Shown piece by piece: positions 1 through 13,413 of a stretch of 64,000 bases of DNA. The position numbers and the translations under genes were made by a program. The stretch's first letter is position 1; each line of letters begins with the position of its first letter. The DNA comes from Branchiostoma floridae. Taxonomy: Eukaryota > Chordata > Leptocardii > Amphioxiformes > Branchiostomatidae. The stretch covers positions 6,743,916 to 6,807,915 of the forward strand of contig NC_049987.1 in NCBI RefSeq assembly GCF_000003815.2, in the 5' to 3' direction. Below the pieces are notes generated by a model, which was not told the DNA's origin, did not search any database, and saw only the letters and a program-made list of their open reading frames with translations.

Positions 1-2646
1 TCACTTTTTCTTTATCATAGCTGGCAGTTTATTAGTACTCTATAGTAGAATGGATGGTTTGATTGTAAATTCTTCTTTTACAAACATCTGTCTCTATAGG
101 CTGTGAATATATCATCTGAGATATGCCTTATGGTTTCCCTTTCTGTATGAGCACAGCTGCCATTGTTCCTGCCTCATGTTCTTTCTTATGAATAATCCCC
201 TTTCACATATGTGGTAGAATAGCTTGTGACATCAAATTGAGGACAGTTGCCATACAAAATTCACCTGTCTTTGGATGGAAATAAAACGTTGACATAGACT
301 GATAGATCACAGTTGACAATCGATTCTCTCATTGCCTCCTTGAAAATCTTATGATAGCAAAATTGTATGACGCTGTGACTGCACAAGTTTATGTATTCAC
401 TAAATGCGTTTACTTTTGTCTATTATTTTATTTTATCTTGTATGAAACTCTTGGTTGAACCAATACTTCAGGACAGTGGCAATACATTAAAAGCGCATTT
501 TTGTGGTGAAGAGGTCACTGGGAATAAAAGCACTGTGAAAATTTGAGATTTACAGTACTGTTACAGTAGTCTTTTGTACAAGCACCCGATCTGAAAACCT
601 TAAATAAGATTGAAGCATTTTCGTCACTTGGGGATGGGGTGAATTAAAGTTGTTCTATTATTCATGTTAAGGGACATTAGTGGTAAATTAATACACAATG
701 AACCATTGATAATGAGGAATGACTTTGCAGCACACCTTGACAAAGAAGGTATATTATCTGAATTAAAGCATGTTCTAATGGTACTTCTGATTGTCTTGTA
801 AATTAGATGGTCATAGTGGCTGAATATAATTAGAACTTTGGAACATTACTGTTTCGTTCTGCCATAGTTCTCCTTTGACATTGACAATGAATGAAGTTTT
901 ATTGGGACAAAATATGGTGTAGACACATTTAGACACATAATAGAAATACAATTGTGTGTGATATAGCATGACTTCATCAGTTTGCATGTTTCCGAAATGA
1001 GAAAGGTCTTCTTATATAGATGAAGAATGCATGCTTACATCTTAGGTTATCTTAATGCTCGCATAAGGAAATCCTGCTCTGTACAGGACAGCACATAAGG
1101 CTGGGAACACTCCCCTTTTGTAGTCAGTCATCATTCACTCCCAGTCTGCCATCTGAACATCTGTCTTTCTCATATCACTGTGGTCTCTGAGCTGCTCCAG
1201 TGTTGTCATAACTTGTTTGCATTTCGGATTTTCAAATCATTTCTTGCGCTAAGACACATGTTATACAGATATGCATGCCAGGCCACTACAGAGCTAAGAA
1301 AACATTAAAACATCTTTGATCACAGACTGTATCATACTATACTATACTATAGTATGCCGTCTTTCTCATATCACTGTGGTCTCAGAGCTGCTCTTGTGTT
1401 GTCATAACTTGTTTGCATTTCAGATTTTCAAATCATTTCTTGTGCTAAGACACATGTTATACAGATATGCATGCTGGGCCACTACAAAGCTAAGAAAACA
1501 TTTAAAACATCTTTGATCACAGACTTAACATATCATACTATACTTTTGAATATAAATGCATTTGTAAGAATGGTACATCTCAGTAGTGAAGATGACACTG
1601 AAACTGCTCAAGGGATGCTCTCCATGGCCATAAGGACAAATACAGAGTACTTCACAAATCAGTTGTGGCAACACTGCACAGCTCTGTGACCACAGGATTA
1701 AATCAGAAAAACAGGTGGTACATGTAGATACAGCATGATATTATGGGGCAGATGCAAAATATTTAACCTTTCCCGTGTGCATAGATCCATACGTATTAAG
1801 TAATTAGTACAGAAATGAGTGGAAATGTTATTTTTCTGGCAAAGTATCAGACCTAAGAAAAACATGTGCTGAGCTGAAACCGAATGATGTGATTGTGGGC
1901 AAGTTCAATATCCCGCCATGTTTTGGTTGACAAGCAGAAATAAATTTGATAGTAAAATCACATAACCAGTGGCATGATGTGCCAGCTATCAGCTGAAATG
2001 AGACAACGACAGACAATTTGTCTCCAGTTCAAGGCTAACAGCAAGGCTGAGCTTTCAATCAGAATTGTCAGAGTCAATATCTGTTTGTAGATTGACTATC
2101 AGGTTGCTGGTGTCACTATTTCATGCCTAGGAATTGTTTGTCAGTAGTTTGTTGAAAATTTCCATATGTGTCAAAAATTGTACAGATCATATGGAAATAC
2201 TGTAGGAGCTATTTAATTGCGCAGCCTATTTGCCAACATATTTCGTGCAATTATCCGGTTTGTGCAATAATGCAACGTTATCCAGCTGGACCACACTGGT
2301 TTGGATTTTGGAATTCAATGCAGTTAACAGAAGTGTGCATTAATCCGTTGTGCAATCAACTGGCATCTACTGTACCAGGAAAAGTTCAGATTTGGATAAG
2401 TTTGAAATTCAACCCCAAAACTGTGTGACACTTACACACAGCATGTTAAATCAATGGACATGGCAGACCTTAGGTTAACACAAACTGCAACTGTTTCATT
2501 TTCAGGGGTATCTGGCTAACAGCCATGGGAATGTGCACTGATTGGTTGACCTAGGAAGTTAGCCGTGACCCATATATCAGTCTGACTACTGCAATGGGCA
2601 GGAACAAATGTTGTGTAGAAATGAAATACCTTAAGTAATCATATTA
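1..2646. other. Non-coding, AT-rich
   Basis: Apart from the 196-bp duplication at 1163-1550, no coding exon, RNA gene or clear mobile element is visible. Confidence 0.6.
1163..1550 (+). repeat. 196-bp tandem duplication
   Basis: The segment starting GTCTTTCTCATATCACTG at 1163 recurs at 1359 with few changes through CATCTTTGATCACAGAC. The copies are separated by a short TATACTATACTATAG stretch. Confidence 0.9.
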
Positions 2647-2843
2647 GGCCACACTGATTCAATTTGGTTGGTCTCAATTTAGGCAAACAATGCTAAAGAG
2701 GAATATCAGTATGAAAACAAAGTCTGAGGGAAACACAGTTTCACCTGGGACTAGTGGGAGTGAATAAATTGTGCATTCAAATTCAAGATTTAGATTCTTC
2801 ACTTTAAAATGTAAACAAATCAAAGAAATGAATTGGTGTGGCC
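2647..2843. mobile_element. TA-flanked MITE (GGCCACACC family)
   Basis: The left end GGCCACACTGATTC after TA and the right end GAATTGGTGTGGCC are inverted repeats. The ends match those of the other GGCCACACC elements in this window (18.1, 27.7, 32.7, 42.4, 55.0 and 56.3 kb). A further left end is visible at about 3115. Confidence 0.5.
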
Positions 2844-5800
2844 TTTATAGAGTTGACTTTACAAATATCATTTGATATGGCAAAGACCTGTTTAGTGCAG
2901 ACACACCTAGTTGTAGGGACAGATGCTTTATATTCATAGTGAGTAAAACTGGCTTGTGGGTTGAGGCCATGCTGGAAACTTGCCAGGTGTCTTATTCAAT
3001 CACTACAGGCAGGAAGTCTTCTGGTAGAAGTACATTCAGGATTGATTGAGGAGAATTCAAGTCTTTCCCTGCAATTAAAGTGACAGTACAGCTTAAAGTT
3101 TGAGTCTCATTTTAGGCCACACCAATCTGTTTCCTTGGTTCATGGGCTTGGTTCCTTTTTCTAAGAGGAAAAAGCAAAAGGCTAGGATGAAACATTGGGA
3201 GAACTTGAAATTAACTTATTCACTCACGGAAGCTGTGTGTACAAAAACACAACCTTTCCCCACAGATTGTTTGCATGTTGATTTAAGAAAGTAAGTCCAT
3301 GTACCCTCAAACAAGCTTATGTAATAAGACCTCTCTATCATGCTAAGACTTTTTCCTGGGTACGGTAACCCACCAGTGTCTCCTAGATGGTACCTACCAG
3401 TGTCTCCTGTTTCTTGACTTATTGAGAGCATTTAGTAGAATACAAATGACGTCCTTGCTGGTGCAGTCTCGGTACATAACATAGCAGGATTGTGCTGATG
3501 CAAAGTTGACATCTCTTGACACTGTGAAGTCCACTGCCCCAGAAAAGATGAGTTTCATTTGCTGCAGAGCCCACAGAAAGGGGCATGTAATATGGCTGCA
3601 GAAAGCTATGAATTTTGATAGGCTTCTAACAGGACAAAAGCCATCTGGGGTCAACAAGACCATACCATACCCAACCTTCTTATTTACAGAGCATTCATTT
3701 CTAGGACTTTAAATACTTTATTTTTGTTTTCTGTAATATATCATTTATTCTACTTTTTTTATAATATATCATGATTTATGTTATTCAACTTTTTAAGCTG
3801 GTATTTCCTGGCTTGCCACAAGTTTTATATTTTTATAGTTATGTATTTTTTTAAATTTCATAAATTTGAAAAGAATTGCAGGCTGCGGTTTGGCCTTTAA
3901 AGCTACATGCGAGACTAGCAGAATCAAATTTTAAACCCTCCAGATCCTCCTCTTTTTTCTTAAGCTGGCTAGCTCTTCACAATTTTGCCATAATCTCTTT
4001 TGTAACTCTCATAAATTAAGTGGCTTAGGATCAATAATAGCATTAAAGAGACGTTCTATATAGCATACTATACCGCATGATGTGGATTGTGGGTCATGGT
4101 TGAGTTTAAACCAGGTCCTGTATTTTCCAATAATAGAATTAAGTTCTTTATGACTAGGACGTAATCATTGCACATTCTGCACAACTTAATGTAGATTTTG
4201 GGCATTACCATAATTCAAGATTTTAGCATTTGTAGACCATTCTGGTTAGTAAATAAAATAAATAACTACTTTGTTGACTACAGCACAAAAGTTATCCAAA
4301 GTTTGGTTTTCTTCTTGACATATACTATTATCAAACACACAGATTGTTTTATTGCCTACACAACGATTTTACCTTTTGATGTACATGCTTTGATTTCCAT
4401 ATATTATATATAATGTGTGAGTTAATCTGTGGTGGGACATCAGTCCTACCCTACAGGGTGTAATTCTGCATGCTGAGGAGATGAGCATGTGGCTAGAGCA
4501 GTGACCCTTGTCCAATGGGCAGTGCCAGTAGAACACACTGTCTGACATTGGGGATTACAGGCCGGATATTACCCATACTAAAGTGTGGTGTTTCCCATCA
4601 CAGTAGATTCATGTGTACAGCCAGATATTTCAGGTAACCTCTGCATGATGAAAAGGTTAACGTTTTGGCACAGCTTGTAGTTGGTGTAGGAACACACAAT
4701 CTGACAGTGGGCATTACAGGCAAAGTACATGTCTCCCATACTGACTATATAAGAATACACCAATTGCCTATGTACATGTATAATCTAAGCAAGAGGACAT
4801 CATATCAACAGAAGAAAACTGGTATCTAGCTATACTGGCTCTCTGAAACTGAATATAATGGTAGTTCACCTTTATCCACATGGTAACCTATATCCGTTGC
4901 TTTTAAAAATGATCTAGTCAACAGACGTTGGTTTCAAATTGCAATTTTTTCATAGCATTCCAGTCAGACTGAAACAGCCGTCTGTGGACTTGATATCCCT
5001 AAATACTCCGATCTTATGTACATGGATAAAGGTTATCCCATGGATAAAGGTGAACTAGCGTTAATACTAATTGTAGGAACAGGCTTTCCCTCAGACGCTT
5101 TCTTTAAAATGAAAAACAAGAGGTTGAGCTGTTGTGGCCTAAAGTGTGGTGGTTCGTCTCACTATAGATTCATTTGCACAGCAGGATATAAAGGTCAAGG
5201 TGCTTGGCACTGCTTCAATTTTTCTAAGGCAGGTTAATACCAGAGGATAATAATGATAAAGAAATGATTGACCAAATTACCCCCATAATAAATTTGTGGT
5301 GTTTCTCATCAATTTGAATTGCTGCGTATAATTCCTCATGCGCTTGCAGTTATGTTTTTGGCAGTTATAACTCAAGAAGCTCTGGGTGGATTTTCATGAT
5401 GTTTGATGTATCATGTAGATGCTTCAGTATAGCTTAGACTCATCATAGCTAGCTAGAGAAAAGGTAATAAGAACCCCTGTCAATTTCAATCACTAAATAA
5501 CAGAACTTCGGAAAGGATGACATGCGATTTATCCTGAAAGAGTCTTAATAAGACCTCATTACTGTTGATTACTGTTTAATAATGTTTTTATTAATCAGCC
5601 AATGATTATTCATATGTCATTAGCTGGCTTTCAGCATTACAGCCCACCATTTTATGAAAAATCTCTTATTAGGGAAGGAAACCTTTGAACATTTTCATCC
5701 CTTTCAGTTAGTTATGAATGCAATGAAATTTTGAAATTATCAGAATATTGCTGCTGCAATGTTTGATGCAGCTATCTGCTCTGAACTGTGTGCATTTAAT

Positions 5801-6268
5801 GATTTATATACAATTGTCCCAGATACAATCATCATTTATGTAGTACATGGTGGAGAGGCCATTCATCTATACATACAACATGTATGATCAATATCACCAA
5901 CCCACAAATTACTTTAATAACACCATCTCACGAACAATGTTGTTACACTGCAAAATCACCTCTGAGTGGCCACCTGTAGTGGAGATACATCATAGCGCAG
6001 TGTCATTCTCTCAGCTAAAATTAGATACATCAATACTTTATTCTGCCAAGCAGAATCAGCTGTCACTTTATTCAAGGACAGCAAAGGCCAAAAGTGCAAG
6101 GACAGTCAATTGTAACAGTTTTATAAGAAATTTATTATAAAATGTAGTAAGGGCTGCTTTGAATTCATAACCCTGGAAAAATTAGGTTTGCAGCAAGATG
6201 AGGCTACTCCTGCATTGATGAAATTCGTTGTTTCTTAGAGTTATAGTAGAAGTCGAAAGATCCACCTG
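2844..6268. other. Non-coding, remnants of MITEs
   Basis: A left end of the GGCCACACC family lies at about 3115. Words of its interior (CTTTCCCTCAGACGC) appear near 5085. No coding exon is supported. Confidence 0.5.
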
Positions 6269-6622
6269 CAGGGCTCGAAATACTGGGTGCATGTGCACCC
6301 AGGTGCACCCAAAATTGGAACTGTGCACCCAATTATTTTCAATGGGTGCACAGGGTGCACCCAAATATTTTCTTAGGTTTATAAAAAATATATGGAAAGC
6401 TATCAAGTATACTAGTATACATCATATTCTTGACATCTTAAGTATTAGAAAGAAATAAAAATGTCTGTAATGGACTCATGGAAGTTGTTTAAGAATTTGA
6501 ACGCTTGTAACTAAGTTTTGCTATTAGGTTTTTATCTAAATTTAAGTGGTGCACCCAAAAAAGTTTTGGTGGACCCAATTTTTTAAGCTGCACCTAATCC
6601 CAAAAATGAATTTCGAGCCCTG
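6269..6622. mobile_element. CAGGGCTCGAAAT element with 5-bp TSD
   Basis: TIRs CAGGGCTCGAAAT (6269-6281) and ATTTCGAGCCCTG (6610-6622) are exact inverses. The flanks carry ACCTG on both sides (6264-6268, 6623-6627). The 354-bp interior is packed with GTGCACCC words in both orientations. It is a non-autonomous, hAT-like DNA transposon by its CAGGG ends, though classic hATs make 8-bp duplications. Confidence 0.75.
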
Positions 6623-6914
6623 ACCTGAAAATGGAGCCTGAATGAAAGTCTGTACCTCAGAGATGCACACAGTATCAGGGAGCTGATATAGTCAGAACCA
6701 AGCTTTCCTCCCAACCCTCTATATTTATGATGTCTCCTTGCTTCAAAGTTTTACTGTTGAATGGCAAGAACCAAGGAAGCACATTGGAGTGGCCCAATGT
6801 ACACACAGGTGTGGAAATATCCAGTTGGGACCAGCTAAGCTATTGCACGGTGATTGATCCCCGACCACAAAATGATAGCGCTGCAAGTTATTGAATAATT
6901 CATGTGAGTGCTGA

Positions 6915-7580
6915 AGGCTACCCCACTCTCATCTCATCCATCTCCTGGCCTTGTGCTGAGGGGGATGGATCATCCCCATCCAGCCCAGCCTTGTTCTAAG
7001 GGGATGGAGATGTGGATGAATCATTGTCTTTATGTCAGAATTGATGCTGGTCATTTTTTGGGGGGGGGGGGGGGGGGTATCTTATTTATTTTTTATTAAA
7101 AACAACAACAACAATGGTACATTTGTCAACCACTAAGACTAGTGTTTGTACAGTCGAGTACTATTGCACATGGAGGGATAACATATACTGGGGGGTCTGG
7201 ACGAATAACATGGGTAACTTAACATGCAGGACATGGGCAGGGAAACAGTCAGGAAAGACAAATACATGTAGGACATTTGTCAAAATACTGGGAAACCTTA
7301 AGGAATATGTACAGTCTGTTATTACACTATGATCAAAAGAAAATGCTGGTCATACTAGTCTATCATTATCTGCCATGGCCTTCTCTCATTGTTTTTTTGT
7401 TCTTTTAAATTAAAGCAGCCTTGTGCTAAGGGGGATGGAGTCCTGTGTCAATCATCATCCACATCCACATCCAGCCCAGCCTTGTGCTGAGGGGATGGAG
7501 ATGTGGATAAATCATTGTCTTTATGTGTGTCAGAATTGACGCTGGTCTATCATTATCAGCCATGGCCTTCTTTGTTTTCA
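6915..7580 (+). repeat. Diverged ~480-bp duplication with an 18-G run
   Basis: The segment CCTTGTGCTGAGGGGGATGG .. ATCATTGTCTTTATG (6950-7045) recurs at 7420-7530, and GGTCTATCATTATC..GCCATGGCC occurs at about 7355 and 7545. An uninterrupted run of 18 G lies at 7060-7077. Confidence 0.75.
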
Positions 7581-7979
7581 TACTGTTTTTTTTTAAACAA
7601 CTTAATATATGGTCATTAGGTCTTTAAAGGTGTATCATTTACAGTTTGAGCATTTTTCCCATGCCACAAATAGCATTTGAACACACATAGTGTACATGTA
7701 CATGTTTGTATTTGGTACACACAAAAGGACAAGAAATTAGTTTGTTTATGATAGTAAGTACCAAGGTCAGGCCACCTCAAGTGTTTGTATACATGTATGT
7801 GCAAACCTGTTTCATCTAAACTGCACGGCCACACACAAACTCCTGCATATGTGTGATATATACCAAACAATGTTTATTTATTCTGACGTGGTAATCATAA
7901 TCTTGCAAGTTAATCATTTGGAATTTTATCTTGCACATTTCAAATGCAAAGCACGTTGTCATAACTGTCAGTGATAAAG

Positions 7980-8180
7980 GAGGGTCTGCATGGGGAGTTC
8001 CGACAACGATTTACGCTGAATTTAAAAGAACCCCCTACGTATTACGCTAAATCAAGGAAGGCAATTACGCTAAATTTGGTCGCCTCGCTACGAATTACGT
8101 AGATAAGATGGTTTTCCCTACGAATTACGGGAAATAAAATTGGCTGCCTACGCCTTACGTAAAAGAGCATGCAGACCCTC
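7980..8180. mobile_element. 201-bp MITE with 6-bp TSD and TACG-word array
   Basis: TIRs GAGGGTCTGCATG and CATGCAGACCCTC (13 bp, exact) are flanked by ATAAAG at 7974-7979 and 8181-8186. The interior holds repeated TACGNATTACG-like words spaced roughly 20-40 bp. It has no coding capacity. Confidence 0.75.
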
Positions 8181-8186
8181 ATAAAG

Positions 8187-11100
8187 TAGATCTCATGGCA
8201 AGGCAGTTGACTAATGTATAATGTAAAGTGATATAATCACCTGCTGCTGCGTGCCCTCTAAGCTTGATTGTGTGTCGTGATTATGCCGAATGGATTTGTT
8301 TTACATACAGGTTTAAGAATACCGATTACAGGTTATACATTTGTACAATGGAAATGTGCATTTGGCCCACCCTCCAAATTCAGCCCTATAACTAGCAACA
8401 GTGTGGATGTAAGAAGGATAATACTTAACATGTCATTTCATCCCCCATCGTTCTGAGTGGTGCTAAAATGACACTGTTCAGATTACTGTTAAAATGTCTT
8501 GAATACAATGTTTCAAAACAATTGAACGTATTCTAACCTCCACATTTTGTGTAGGACATTTTCCTCGGAAGTCAAGGAATTAACCCTTGTGGGTGGAGCA
8601 ACCTAAAGAAGTCTGATCATGCTTTTCTTCTAACTAGTATAACGTAATATACACAGTCAAGATGTTGAGATATACAGGCTCCAGGTTTTCCCTTATCATC
8701 TTACCTGATCTTGGGACCTTAATTAGGTTGTTGTTGTTCTCAGGGTGGGAAAACCCAAAGAATGGAGTTCTCACAAACCATGAGATGTCTCACAGGTATA
8801 GTCCCTTATGGAAGGGATCCAAGAAAGTTTTGAGACTAGGTCTTGACCTGCTTTACACATGAATTTTAATGAATTTGTGTGGCATTAGGTCAAAGACATT
8901 AGAATGTTATTAATGTATAAATTACTATAATATGTTATACCTGACACATTGTTTTAGCGTTAACAAATTGATGAGGTCTCTAGTTTAAAGAATAGAAAAT
9001 AAATTTTTAAAATTTATGAAAGAAAGTATGATTGTCTTGAATCAGATAAATTTTGCTAGACCTCCTAGCAAACTTAACATTTATCTAGACTCCTAGCAAC
9101 TTCCTTTTGAATTGATGACGATCATGATTATAGATCTACATGTAAATGCATGAAATCATCATAATTACGATTATACACAGTCATATTTATTGAAACATTA
9201 TCTTGCCATTATCTTGTGATCAGTAGTGAAAGCCCCAAGATAATTACACTGCTATATTCCATGTGATCAGTCATCATTAGGCTTCTGTTGGACAGAGATC
9301 GTTATCATCTAAATGAGGATCTTCTGGAGATAAGGGTGTCCTGGTGTACAAACATCATATGGGCAGACCACAGCAATTTAGAAGGACAATATGAATAGCC
9401 TGGTATCCAGCCATATTATACTAAAGCTCCCAAGTCTCTTCTGTGCTGAGAGGATACCAGGATACCAGGCTACAATATGAAAACAATGGGTAAAATCATC
9501 ATGAAGAAAACATAAACCAAGGAGGTTCCTGTTTAAGCTCGCTCCAAAAGCTGTCAGTGATGAAATGCATAAACTTGGACCTTGAAATTTGCAATCAGCT
9601 AGTTATTTAGAAATTTAATTGGTTTGCACAGGGGAATGTTTTCATCTGCATATTAAACTTTTCAAACAAAAGTCATTCAGTATACCATGTCTCTCTGTCC
9701 ATTCCTAAGACCTTGTAGAAATCAGTATAATCTGCTTTCAAGAGGAATGCATAGTTCATACACAAAGGTGTGCTGTTGACACCAAATGTGACTGAATTTC
9801 ACGAATACCTGTTATGCTTGATTTCCAACAACAGTAACAGTGCCAGACAAAACTGTAGTCAACAGTACGAAAACAGAACTGTATGGTCAACAGTAAAAGC
9901 ACCAGGTGTACACATGTGAATCAGGCAACAGGAAGGATCTAGGACAGGTACATGAGTGGGGATTAGGGTTGATGAGGGGGGACGATATGTCAGACTTAGT
10001 GCAGGTAATGCTGCTCGTAAAACAGCAGTCATGTAAATTAGCTATGTCTGCATTACATTTTATGTGATGTTGATTTGTTTCTGTATTTGTTTGGCCTTTG
10101 TTTCACCTTGAAATACTCTATTGGTCTTAAGGCCACATTTTATCAAGGTAACACTAACAGTGCAGGTTTTGATAATATAGTTTAACATTTTTTAAAGCCA
10201 TTCATGTCACTGTCCACGAACATGAGACCAAAATATTACCCTCGAGATAGAAGGATGCTTATCTTCCTACCTACAGTTATTGCCACGTGATCCTCAGATA
10301 CAATGTAGTACACAAAACGTGCACGACCACAAATGTCATATATGTACAGAAATATTGCACCAAACCTAAAATTTCTGACCTTCTTTCTGTAGTATAGACT
10401 ATAAAACTACTGGCACACTGACACACAAATGACACAACCTTCTTCTAAAAGGTAAACATCACAGGGAAGCCCCCAGGTAGACTCCATGATTACCTAGTAA
10501 GAATGCAGGTGTGACTTAGGCCTAGATTTGGCAAGAGCTTTGTGCAACATTGCAGCTTGTTCATCATGAGTTCCATATAGCGTTTTATTGCTGTCATGTG
10601 CACCAAAATAATTAACACTCCTCATCACATATAACATACATGTGTCAATATAATCCATAGGGACATAAATACGTAGTATACAACTCTCCATCTTTATGTC
10701 TACCTTGTCCCCCAATGACCAGGAGGTCAAGGGACTAGGTAGGTAGGTATACACACACAAGCATGTTACTCACTCATCTATGAAATGACAAGTTTTTGCA
10801 TTTTGTCATTGACACCTTTAATATAGATTGCTCTCAGTCTGTATCTTATTTACCATTTTGCAATGACAGAGGGAACATATCTTTGTTCAAATGTAACGGT
10901 TTTTACCATACAAGCCAGGGGTGAGTGAACTTGGGTGCCCAGGGTTAGAATGGGTGTTAACTCCAAACTGTGGCCAGTGTGGTGGCTATAGAGGCTTGCA
11001 AAGGTGTGTTGTAACTGGAGAATAATCACATCAATTGTTGGAGCACTGCAGGTGTTTTTGTCAAAAGCAGCGGTTAACAGGCATTGTTTCTGTTTGACAC

Positions 11101-13413
11101 AAAAGTGTTTTTGTTTCTGCATTGTTTGTAACAGATTCAATGCTTGAAATGCCACCTGTGCATTTGCCAATAAACATTGTGCTTTTGTGTTTGTAACAGT
11201 GTAAAAAAACTTTGTCTTTGTGTTTTTCCCCTGAGAAAATCAACTGTGATCATAATGTTTGGTGTACATTTGAGTAAAAGTGAAATCACTTTCAAAGTTT
11301 CAAAACTGATCAAGTCTCTGAATCAAGAAAGAAACTTCTTAAGTACATCATGCAACTTCTTGCGAGTAATTATGATGTACTAAGAGTTTACAAAGACCCC
11401 AATGTCAGCATTCAGACTGTTTTGGTGATTAGAAAGAGGAGGGGTTGCAACTTGGGATCCTTTTCATCATTTTGCAGTTATATTATGTAGTCTTTTGTGA
11501 CTTTGTCTGCTTTTTATATTTTGTTTCTTCCCTCACAAACCGTTGTGGTGCTTATTTATGTGTGCATTCAAAAAGCTTCTGAAGGTGTGTGTTTACAAGC
11601 ACTTCAAATGAGCCTTCTTTACGGAGATCTATATGAGCTTAGGATGTTTGTGATCACATGTGTAGCTATTGTCTACTTACTCAACCACTTCTTTTGTCTG
11701 TTGTACAGTTAATGTTGCAGAATGTTCTCTCCCAGACTATTGTTGAATTTATATTTGTCTGTTACTAAGTGTAACAAAAATGTTGGCTAAGGCCTTGTGT
11801 CTGTAGTGAACACTTCAGATAAGTCTTCTCTTTGATCTTCCTTGTGATTTCATTAAGAATCTTGAAGCTCAGGTATTTGGCACCAGGACAACTTCCGTAC
11901 CTTGAGGCATCCCCTGTAACCGTGTGAGTCTGAAGTGAGGATTAGGACTGAATGAGTCCGTAATGACTGTTGTGAAACCTGATTCCAGTTGGTCCACTCT
12001 TAAGTATTTGAACTTGCTACAGGGTTACACCTGTTTCATCATGTAGAGCTGCAGCCAACAGCACTGGATACAGGCATAATCTTGTCATTGATGATTAAGG
12101 GGGTATACTACATTGGGGTTCTAGACTGTTAAAAAAGAAATTCATGTCATGGTGACAAAGATTTTCCATGGCCTTCAAGCTTGACCTCACAAAATTTTTA
12201 CGGCCCTCCCTTTCAAATGTCATACAACACCAATTCAATGCATTAGATCTCCAATCTAAAAGAAAATAACACTGATTGAACTAGAAAATCAGTATGACAA
12301 GAGAGTAAGAGACAAAAGTACTATCTTGGTACACACAGTTTCAGGGAATGAATACACCAAAGTCAAGTTCAAGTTTTCTCTCAACCCTTTGTTGCCATAT
12401 TAATCTCTTGCTAAATTTCTACTGCAAATGTCTTGGAACTGTTAACGTTAAAGACTATGGTATAAAGTTTGGAGCAATTTGGAGGTTTTGAATACTAACT
12501 ACCTCCATTACATATCAGACTGTTTAAGGACATCTGTTCTGATTGCTGGTTCGTTTATTTTGATAGGTTGTTTACAAAACAGATCTCTTGGTCCCCCGTC
12601 CTGTGATGGCTGTTATGACGGGTGTTGATCTTGTAAGCATGAAACAAAAGCTTCTAACGGTCCACGTTCCACAGCTGGTAAAGTGTCAACAGTTCAAACA
12701 TATGGCCCAGGTGTAGCTCCGTGTAATGGTGACTTAGTCTGTCTAGTCAATAGTCACCTGGATAGGGCTACCTAAAGATGCCAGGCATGGCAAGAAGATG
12801 CCTTTTAAGTTTAAGTGAATGCTTACGAATGTGAAATCAATGAGGTTTTATCTGATGAAAACTCCTTGGTGAAATTGACGCTGATTTTGTTTTGACACAT
12901 CAGATTTCATGTGATCTACTGTATGCTGTCCACTGGTGTCTTAACTTTGACTGAATGTAACATGTTGTTTGTCTTGTTTATATGTATGGTGGCCCCCTTG
13001 AAAATCAACTTTCCAAAGGGGCACCCACCTGTTTTGAGATGAATGAATGGATAAATAGATAAATAAATGTATGTTTTCAGTAGAAATCTTTGAGATGGAA
13101 GGAAAGGAAAAGGTGCTGAAATATTCAAAAACTGTATCCAGTACTGTCAATTTCCTCAGTAGACATCATTGTATCATTCATCTGGTTTGTGGAAATAGAT
13201 GTTCAACAGGAATCTTGCATACAGTTTGTTCTCATATTTGCTGTTGATCATGATTTGTAAGATTTTTTCCTACAAGGCATTTTTGTTACGCAGCTAGAAT
13301 TGAACAGTTGCAAATCTATGCTATATACTATAGTTCAATGTAAATCAATTGAGAACAGATTGGATTGGCATGATTCCTTTATGTTCTGGAAGACTCTAAT
13401 AACCTTATTGTAA
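8187..13413. other. Non-coding
   Basis: It contains the 77-bp fold-back element (9396-9472) and a MITE-like word cluster near 12340-12400 (GAATGAATACACCAAAGTC, TCTCTCAACCCT). No exon with convincing splice sites and codon pattern was found. Confidence 0.5.
9396..9472. mobile_element. 77-bp fold-back element with 9-bp TSD
   Basis: TAGCCTGGTATCC and GGATACCAGGCTA form near-complete inverted ends. The exact 9-bp repeat CAATATGAA flanks it (9387-9395, 9473-9481). Its ends resemble those of the element at 40305-40414. Confidence 0.75.

Noticed and set aside
7060-7077. G-quadruplex regulatory element
   Set aside because: It is a plain homopolymer run of 18 G with no promoter or gene nearby. Its length may also be a sequencing or assembly artefact.
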